Shown: piece after piece, positions 58,986 to 64,000 of the stretch | How the letters are laid out: each line of letters begins with the position of its first letter | Numbering within the stretch: the first letter of the stretch is position 1 | Assembly: GCA_019695035.1 (NCBI GenBank) | Contig: JAIBAU010000005.1 | Location: forward strand, 1 to 64,000 | Length of the DNA: 64,000 bases | Direction: 5' to 3' | From: Caulobacteraceae bacterium | Lineage (GTDB): Bacteria; Pseudomonadota; Alphaproteobacteria; Caulobacterales; Caulobacteraceae | Notes under the pieces: generated by a model | The model's database searches: none | The model's input: only the letters and a program-made list of their open reading frames with translations | Told to the model about the DNA's origin: nothing | Made by a program: the position numbers and the translations under genes

Positions 58986-60347
58986 ATGGGCAAACGGTCG
59001 TACTTCGGCACCGACGGAATCCGCGGCAAGGCCAATTCGCATCCGATGACCGCGGAAGTGGCGCTGCGCGTGGGTCTGTCCGCCGGCAAGCTGTTCCGCT
59101 CGAGCGACAACCGCCGTCATCTGGTGGTGATCGGCAAGGACACCCGTCTGTCGGGCTACATGATCGAGCCGGCCCTGGTGGCGGGGTTCACCTCGGTGGG
59201 CATGGACGTGCGCCTGTTCGGCCCCCTCCCGACGCCCGGCGTCGCCATGATGACCCGCTCGATGCGAGCGGACCTGGGGGTGATGATCTCGGCCAGCCAC
59301 AACGACTTCGCCGACAACGGCATCAAGCTGTTCGGCCCGGACGGCTACAAGCTCTCGGACGCCGCCGAGCTGGAAATCGAGCGCCACATGGACGAGGGGC
59401 TGCAGGAGGGGCTGGCGGCATCACGCGATTTGGGCCGAGTCGTCCGCATCGACGACGCCCAGGCGCGATACGTCGAGATCGCCAAGGCCACCTTCCCGCG
59501 CCGGCTGAACCTGTCCGGCCTGCGCATCGTCATCGATTGCGCCAATGGCGCGGGCTACCGCGTCGCGCCCACCACCCTGTACGAACTGGGCGCCGAGGTG
59601 ATCCCGATCGGGGTGGACCCCAATGGCTTCAACATCAACGACGGCTGCGGCTCGACCCATCCCGGGCCGCTGCAGAACGCCGTCAAGGAATACCGCGCCG
59701 ACGTCGGCATCGCGCTCGATGGCGACGCCGACCGCCTGATCCTCGTCGACGAGAAGGGCGCCGTCGTCGACGGGGACCAGATCATGGCCATCGTGGCCGG
59801 GCACTATGCGGACGAGGATCGGCTGACCGGCGGCGGCGTGGTCGCGACGGTGATGTCGAATCTGGGCCTCGAACGCTACATGGCCGGTCGCGGCCTCAAG
59901 CTCGAGCGCACCGCGGTGGGCGACCGGTACGTCATGGAGCGCATGCGAGAGGGCGGCTTCAACCTCGGCGGCGAACAGTCCGGCCACGTGATCCTGCGCG
60001 ATTACGCCACCACCGGCGACGGCCTGCTGGCGGCGCTGCAGGTGCTGGCGGTCATGGTGCAGAACCAGAAGCCGATGAGCGCCCTGGCCCGCCAGTTCGA
60101 GCCGGTCCCCCAGAAGCTTGAAAATGTGCGGTTCGCCAAGGGCGCCAAGCCGCTCGAGAGCGCGGCGGTCAAGGCGGCCATCAGCGACGCGGAGGCGCGC
60201 CTCAACGGCTCGGGCCGCGTGCTGGTGCGCAAGTCGGGCACCGAACCCCTGATCCGAGTCATGGCCGAGGGCGACGACGAAGATCTGGTCGATGGCGCAA
60301 TCCGCGACATCGTCGACGCGGTGAAGGCAGCCGCGCCCCTGACCTAG
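58986..60347 (+). CDS. glmM: phosphoglucosamine mutase
   Basis: A 453-aa phosphohexomutase converting glucosamine-6-phosphate to glucosamine-1-phosphate. [12 protein letters not shown] starts it, the phospho-serine is Ser104 in MISASHND, the metal loop is [10 protein letters not shown], and the sugar and phosphate loops are GGEQSGHVI and [12 protein letters not shown]. The ATG at 58986 follows GGGGGAAG. Its stop shares the bases CTAG with the convergent FAD-protein gene. Confidence 0.97.
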   Translation: MGKRSYFGTDGIRGKANSHPMTAEVALRVGLSAGKLFRSSDNRRHLVVIGKDTRLSGYMIEPALVAGFTSVGMDVRLFGPLPTPGVAMMTRSMRADLGVMISASHNDFADNGIKLFGPDGYKLSDAAELEIERHMDEGLQEGLAASRDLGRVVRIDDAQARYVEIAKATFPRRLNLSGLRIVIDCANGAGYRVAPTTLYELGAEVIPIGVDPNGFNINDGCGSTHPGPLQNAVKEYRADVGIALDGDADRLILVDEKGAVVDGDQIMAIVAGHYADEDRLTGGGVVATVMSNLGLERYMAGRGLKLERTAVGDRYVMERMREGGFNLGGEQSGHVILRDYATTGDGLLAALQVLAVMVQNQKPMSALARQFEPVPQKLENVRFAKGAKPLESAAVKAAISDAEARLNGSGRVLVRKSGTEPLIRVMAEGDDEDLVDGAIRDIVDAVKAAAPLT

Positions 60348-61660
60348 TCGAGCACCCGCTCGGCGATCTCCTTCGCCTGGACGCGGATTTCCGGCACCGC
60401 CACGACTTCCCAGAAGGCGCTCTTGGTCGGCGGACCCATGGCGAAGAGGCGTGAATGCGGATCCCCGTCGCGGTCCTGCACGCGGCAGTCGGGCTCCACG
60501 TCCAGACCCAGGCTGGCGCCGTCGACGCGGGCGACGCCGTCCTCGAACATGGCGCTCAACAGGCGGTCCTTCGAGCGAGCCAGATCCGAAAGCGGGCCCG
60601 TGCAGTTGACCATCCAGCCGAAGGTCTCATTGCGGGCGCGCGCCTCGCCCCGCGGGCGCCACTCGATCATGAGGCCGTCGTCGACCGGTTCGACCATCAG
60701 GATGCGGCCGGCCGCCACCCGCAACCGGGCCTTGTCGACCAGGTCGCTGATGCGCTGACCGACCTCGCTCGCGGTTCGATGGCGATGGACGTCCCACCAG
60801 GGACGCAGGTGCCGGAGGAACCGCCCCCGCTCCGCCTCGGTGGCGCTTCGCCAGGCCAACTGGTTGAAGGGACGAATCTCGTCCATCGCCTCGGCCCATC
60901 CCACCTCGCGCATGCGGGTGCGCACCTCGCGCATCATGCCCAGCAGGTCCGACGCCTCGGGCTGCCGGGCGACCGTCACAGCCTGGACGGGGTCGTGCGG
61001 CCGGGGCAGCAGGCCGCGTCGGGACAGGGCCAGCGCCCGGCCCTTCCAGCCCTGCTCGACCAGCGCCAGCACGACGTCGATCATGGTCAGGCCGGCCCCC
61101 AGCAGGAGGACGTCATCCCGCTCTCCGACGCGGTCGAGCTGACCGGGGGCCCAAGGATCGGCGAAGTAGCGCTCGCTGTCGCCCAGACCCTTGCCGCCCG
61201 CATCGTCCGGCGGAGGGTTGCCTATGGCGAGCACTGCGTAGTCGGCCTCCAGCGCGGTTCCGTCCGCGAGCAGCAGCGAGACGCCCGCGGTCGTGGGTTC
61301 GACCCGCACCACCTCGCCGGTAATGCGCTCCACCCCGTCGCCGGCCGCCGCGAGAATCGCCTGCACGTAATCACCGTAGATCATGCGCGGAGCGAAACCC
61401 TGGGGATCGGCGAATTCCGGCCGGTTGGCCTTGAGCCAGTCTACGAAATGGCCCGGATCGTCCGGAAAGGCGCTCATGCGCCCGGAGCGGACGTTAAGCA
61501 GGTGGGCCGGGCAGGTGGTGCCGTAGGCGAGGCCGCGCCCGAACACCCCCGAGCGCTCGATGAGCAGGACGCGCGCCTTCGCCGAGCGGCGGGCGATCTG
61601 GGCGGCCAGCAGCGAGCCCGAGAACCCGGCCCCGACGACGGCGATGGTGCGATAGCTCAC
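60344..61660 (-). CDS. FAD/NAD(P)-binding protein (COG4529-like)
   Basis: A 438-aa flavoprotein. The FAD Rossmann motif is [18 protein letters not shown] at the N-terminus, followed by [20 protein letters not shown], a signature of the COG4529 group. A second dinucleotide motif, [19 protein letters not shown], follows near residue 185. Some relatives are hydroxylase- or monooxygenase-like, and the activity is unknown here. The start is a GTG at 61660. Nothing in the neighbourhood suggests a substrate. Confidence 0.85.
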   Translation of the reverse strand: MSYRTIAVVGAGFSGSLLAAQIARRSAKARVLLIERSGVFGRGLAYGTTCPAHLLNVRSGRMSAFPDDPGHFVDWLKANRPEFADPQGFAPRMIYGDYVQAILAAAGDGVERITGEVVRVEPTTAGVSLLLADGTALEADYAVLAIGNPPPDDAGGKGLGDSERYFADPWAPGQLDRVGERDDVLLLGAGLTMIDVVLALVEQGWKGRALALSRRGLLPRPHDPVQAVTVARQPEASDLLGMMREVRTRMREVGWAEAMDEIRPFNQLAWRSATEAERGRFLRHLRPWWDVHRHRTASEVGQRISDLVDKARLRVAAGRILMVEPVDDGLMIEWRPRGEARARNETFGWMVNCTGPLSDLARSKDRLLSAMFEDGVARVDGASLGLDVEPDCRVQDRDGDPHSRLFAMGPPTKSAFWEVVAVPEIRVQAKEIAERVLD

Positions 61661-61804
61661 GCGAACTCCCTCCCGGCTCGCCGCTTGCTAGACGGCCCGG
61701 CGTCGGATGGGAAGCCGAGGCGGATGCGAAAGACTGCGGCCCGGCATGGTTGCCGCCACGCTTCAGGATCGCTCTAATCGCGCCGACAGCGGGGGGGAAA
61801 CCAC

Positions 61805-62767
61805 ATGTCAACGAACGACGAAGCGCCCGCACGCGCGCCGCGGCCCAGGCCCGCGCCCGTCTGGCCCGGCCTGCTGGCGGGCCTGGCGCTGCCGTTGCTG
61901 CTGACCTTCGGACTGTTCTGGCTGCGCGCCTCCCTGCCCGAGACCAACTTCGGACGGGGCGAGGACGACGCCATGCTGCGCTATTGGGTCAAGGTCATCG
62001 TCCTCTGCGTGCTTCTGGGCGGAGCCCTGTGGGCCGCGCTCTGGTACGGCTGGGTGGCCAGGAGGGGCCGCGAGGTGGGCGCGACCCTGTTCGGCGTGGT
62101 GTTCGTGGCGACCCTGGCCGGGGCCGGCGGGGCCGTCTGGACGAAGCGCCAGGCCGAGGCGGGGCCGCGCGAGGTCGCAGCCATGGAAGTCCAGTGGAGC
62201 CGTACCCAGGACCGCGACGTCGGCGCCCTGGTCGGCGAGCTGAACGCCATGCGCCTGGCCGAGGTTCTGGACGCCAAGGCGATCGACAAGGACAAGGACT
62301 TCTCCGAAGCCGCCGCCCGCCTGGCCCGCGCGCGGTCCGTCATCGACAAGCACCGCCGCTGGCGCGAGCAACGCATCAATGATTACCGCAAGAAGATCGC
62401 CGGACTGCCGGGCAAGGCCGCCGACCGCCGGCGCGTGCTCGCGGCCTTCGAGCGCCAGCGTCTGAAGACCGAGGTGATCGTCCAGGAATTCTACGACGAG
62501 GTGGAGAACGCCCTGATCGAGACCGAGGCCCTGTCCAAATTCCTGCATCGAAACCGGGGCCGCTGGCGGGTCGACCGCAACATGATCACCTTCAGCTCCA
62601 GGTCGGATTTCGACTACTTCGCCCGCGGCGTGCGCCACTTCGAGGAGGCCTTCTCGAGCCAGGCCTCGCTGCGCTGGGACCTGCGCGGCAATCCCTTGCT
62701 GGACCACAGCCAGCCGCTGTTCCCCGACCTGAAACCTTCCCCGAGGCACAACTTCGTGCTCTTCTGA
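61805..62767 (+). CDS. hypothetical membrane protein with long helical domain
   Basis: A 320-aa protein I do not recognise. It has three membrane helices (about 22-42, 60-84 and 92-112), then an Arg/Glu/Ala-rich helical stretch (about 125-250) likely to form a coiled coil, and a C-terminal part with NMITFSSRSDFDYFARGVRH and LRWDLRGNPLLDHSQPLFPD. The architecture suggests a membrane-anchored scaffold. The ATG follows a GGGGGG run that could serve as ribosome site. Confidence 0.8.
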   Translation: MSTNDEAPARAPRPRPAPVWPGLLAGLALPLLLTFGLFWLRASLPETNFGRGEDDAMLRYWVKVIVLCVLLGGALWAALWYGWVARRGREVGATLFGVVFVATLAGAGGAVWTKRQAEAGPREVAAMEVQWSRTQDRDVGALVGELNAMRLAEVLDAKAIDKDKDFSEAAARLARARSVIDKHRRWREQRINDYRKKIAGLPGKAADRRRVLAAFERQRLKTEVIVQEFYDEVENALIETEALSKFLHRNRGRWRVDRNMITFSSRSDFDYFARGVRHFEEAFSSQASLRWDLRGNPLLDHSQPLFPDLKPSPRHNFVLF

Positions 62768-62837
62768 GGCGGTCTATAGCCGGTGGGTGGGCCTTGCTTG
62801 GCTATCGTCAGGCCCTGTCTGCCCGCCGGCCAATCCC

Positions 62838-63590
62838 CTAAAGCGCCATCGACGAGGTCGTGAGCCGCCCGTTCGCGTTGAGCGCCGCTGCGTCCAGGCT
62901 CGACGTGCTCAACGCCGCCTTCAGCATCTCGACCGTGCGCCGCTTGACCCGCGAGCGCCCGGAGGTCGGCGCATAGCGCACCGCCCCGAACACGACCGAC
63001 GCCAACTCGACCACGTCCCTGAAGCGCGCGCCGTCCAGCACCACCGTCGCCCCGGAGCCCAGCGCCGCCTGCAGATCGGCCTGCAGCTTGCCGTCGCGCA
63101 CCCCGCCTGAACTACGCCGCGCCAGGTGCACCACAAGACCCGGCCGCTCCGCGGCCGGGATGGCCTCGACCAGGCGCCTGTAGAGCGACGCATGGGCCGC
63201 CTGCCGGGCGGCGGCGGGCCGCCCCGCCCAGTTGGTGAAGCCGGGAGCGGTGACAGACGTCAGCTTCACAGCGGGATCACCGGCGAGGTGTTTGAACGCC
63301 GGTTCCAGGTAGGCGAGCTTGTAGCGATTGGTGGAGGCGAAGCTCAGGTCGGTGCGGAACCTTGACTGCCGCCGCAGCGTCGCCAGCGCCAACACCAGCG
63401 CCGCCGGGTCACGCGTCGCCAGCAGGCCGACGGAGAATCCCGGCTGCCCCACCGCGCCGTTCTCGACCGGAAACAGGTGCAGCACGCCGTCGGCGCCGGC
63501 CCGCGCACTCTGCGCCTTCTTCTGGCAAGCCGCGAGTCCGGTCGCGGCGGCAAGACCGGCGGAGATCAGGCGCCTGCGGTCGGTGGCCAT
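62838..63590 (-). CDS. hypothetical exported protein, probable lipoprotein
   Basis: A 250-aa protein with a short signal, TDRRRLISAGLAAATGLAAC, that combines a twin-arginine-like RRR with a lipobox ending at Cys22. The mature part is alpha/beta, with VLHLFPVENGAVGQPGFSVG and RYKLAYLEPAFKHL early on and GLVVHLARRSSGG later; no known active site stands out. It may be a Tat-exported lipoprotein. It is separated from the SecD-like gene upstream on the same strand by 77 bases. Confidence 0.7.
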   Translation of the reverse strand: MATDRRRLISAGLAAATGLAACQKKAQSARAGADGVLHLFPVENGAVGQPGFSVGLLATRDPAALVLALATLRRQSRFRTDLSFASTNRYKLAYLEPAFKHLAGDPAVKLTSVTAPGFTNWAGRPAAARQAAHASLYRRLVEAIPAAERPGLVVHLARRSSGGVRDGKLQADLQAALGSGATVVLDGARFRDVVELASVVFGAVRYAPTSGRSRVKRRTVEMLKAALSTSSLDAAALNANGRLTTSSMAL

Positions 63591-63667
63591 GGGCTTCCTC
63601 CAACACCGGAGGGTCGGGGACGCGCTACTGACCGGGACTGTGACGCTTTCAGCCGGGAAAGGTCAAA

Positions 63668-64000
63668 TCAGGCAGGGCAGAGCGGCACGCCGGCGTCGCG
63701 ATGGATCGTGTCGCGCAAGGCGCGGGCGTCCCAGCCCTGTTCGCCATAGACCACCACCTCGCCGCCGGTGATCGGATCGCGCAGCACCGGGGCCATCAGC
63801 ACCTTGCCGTTCAGCACGATCGCGATCTTCTCACCGACATGGGCGGTGGTGACCTCGCTCAGGCGCTGCCTGTGCGAGCCATCGAAGACCAGCCTCACGT
63901 TCGGCCCCACGGCGGGCGCATCGTCCGGCGCCCCCGCGAGGCCGACGCACGTCACATCCGACCCTGACAGCAGCAGCGCCCCGTCGGCGTTCTCGGTCCG
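63668..64000 (-). CDS. SecD P1-head-like protein, C-terminal part (runs off window)
   Basis: The last 110 residues of a protein whose start lies beyond the right edge; the frame is open at 64000 (RTENADGALLLSGSDV...). NVRLVFDGSHRQRLSEVTTA followed by GEKIAIVLNGKVLMAPVLRD and ITGGEVVV matches the periplasmic P1 head subdomain of SecD. The protein stops after this domain (VPLCPA), with no following membrane helices, so it is not SecD itself but a stand-alone head-domain protein of unknown function. Confidence 0.75.
   Translation of the reverse strand, partial: RTENADGALLLSGSDVTCVGLAGAPDDAPAVGPNVRLVFDGSHRQRLSEVTTAHVGEKIAIVLNGKVLMAPVLRDPITGGEVVVYGEQGWDARALRDTIHRDAGVPLCPA

Overview
The window comes from the chromosome of a high-GC alphaproteobacterium, most likely order Caulobacterales (Caulobacter or Phenylobacterium type). 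The basis is the gene content: a PseB/PseC (FlmA/FlmB-type) flagellin-sugar operon, an F1-only atpHAGDC operon, an rplU-rpmA...obg-nadD-rsfS-rlmH...envC-ctpA-rppH housekeeping run, PrtD-type type I secretion genes, and pervasive GTG/TTG starts with 4-base start/stop overlaps. I see no rRNA, tRNA, insertion sequence, prophage or CRISPR array. Coding density is very high and no gene-free stretch exceeds 300 bases.

Layout. 0-9.5 kb: a small unknown ORF, a fused hydantoinase/5-oxoprolinase, tryptophan 2,3-dioxygenase, then xerC, DUF484 and a transaldolase-like aldolase divergent from priA. 9.5-14 kb: an MFS exporter, a VOC protein, a GST and two divergent TerC-family membrane proteins. 14-22.6 kb: a seven-gene, translationally coupled operon for a pseudaminic-acid-type nonulosonic acid (pseB, pseC, pseH-like, pseI, class III aminotransferase, SpsF-like cytidylyltransferase, GNAT), then a WecB/TagA/CpsF glycosyltransferase and UDP-glucose 6-dehydrogenase. 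22.6-30 kb: a 2-oxoglutarate oxygenase, a hybrid histidine kinase, a TadG-like von Willebrand A protein and an M2 peptidyl-dipeptidase lipoprotein. 30-35.4 kb: mtgA, a WD40 protein and a zinc-handling group (COG0523 GTPase, CDF exporter, NicO/HupE-like membrane protein) headed by a perfect 15-base palindrome.

35.4-46.3 kb is mainly ribosome, cell-cycle and envelope housekeeping, interrupted by a cold-shock gene and by a TetR/membrane-protein pair. 46.3-52 kb holds two small unknown genes and the atpHAGDC operon. 52.2-56.9 kb holds pseG, the hydrolase missing from the pse operon about 32 kb away, divergent from a type I secretion ATPase/adaptor pair, plus a small repetitive lipoprotein. 57-60.3 kb holds divergent glmS and glmM, whose products lead to UDP-GlcNAc, the substrate of PseB. 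60.3-64 kb holds an FAD/NAD(P)-binding protein, two proteins I do not recognise, and the C-terminal part of a SecD-head-like protein running off the right edge.

The most interesting points are: the split and expanded pseudaminic pathway; the palindrome-headed zinc operon; a PriA lacking three of the usual eight zinc-binding cysteines; a beta-rich insertion inside the VWA domain; and two places where a gene's Shine-Dalgarno sequence is the 3' arm of a strong hairpin.
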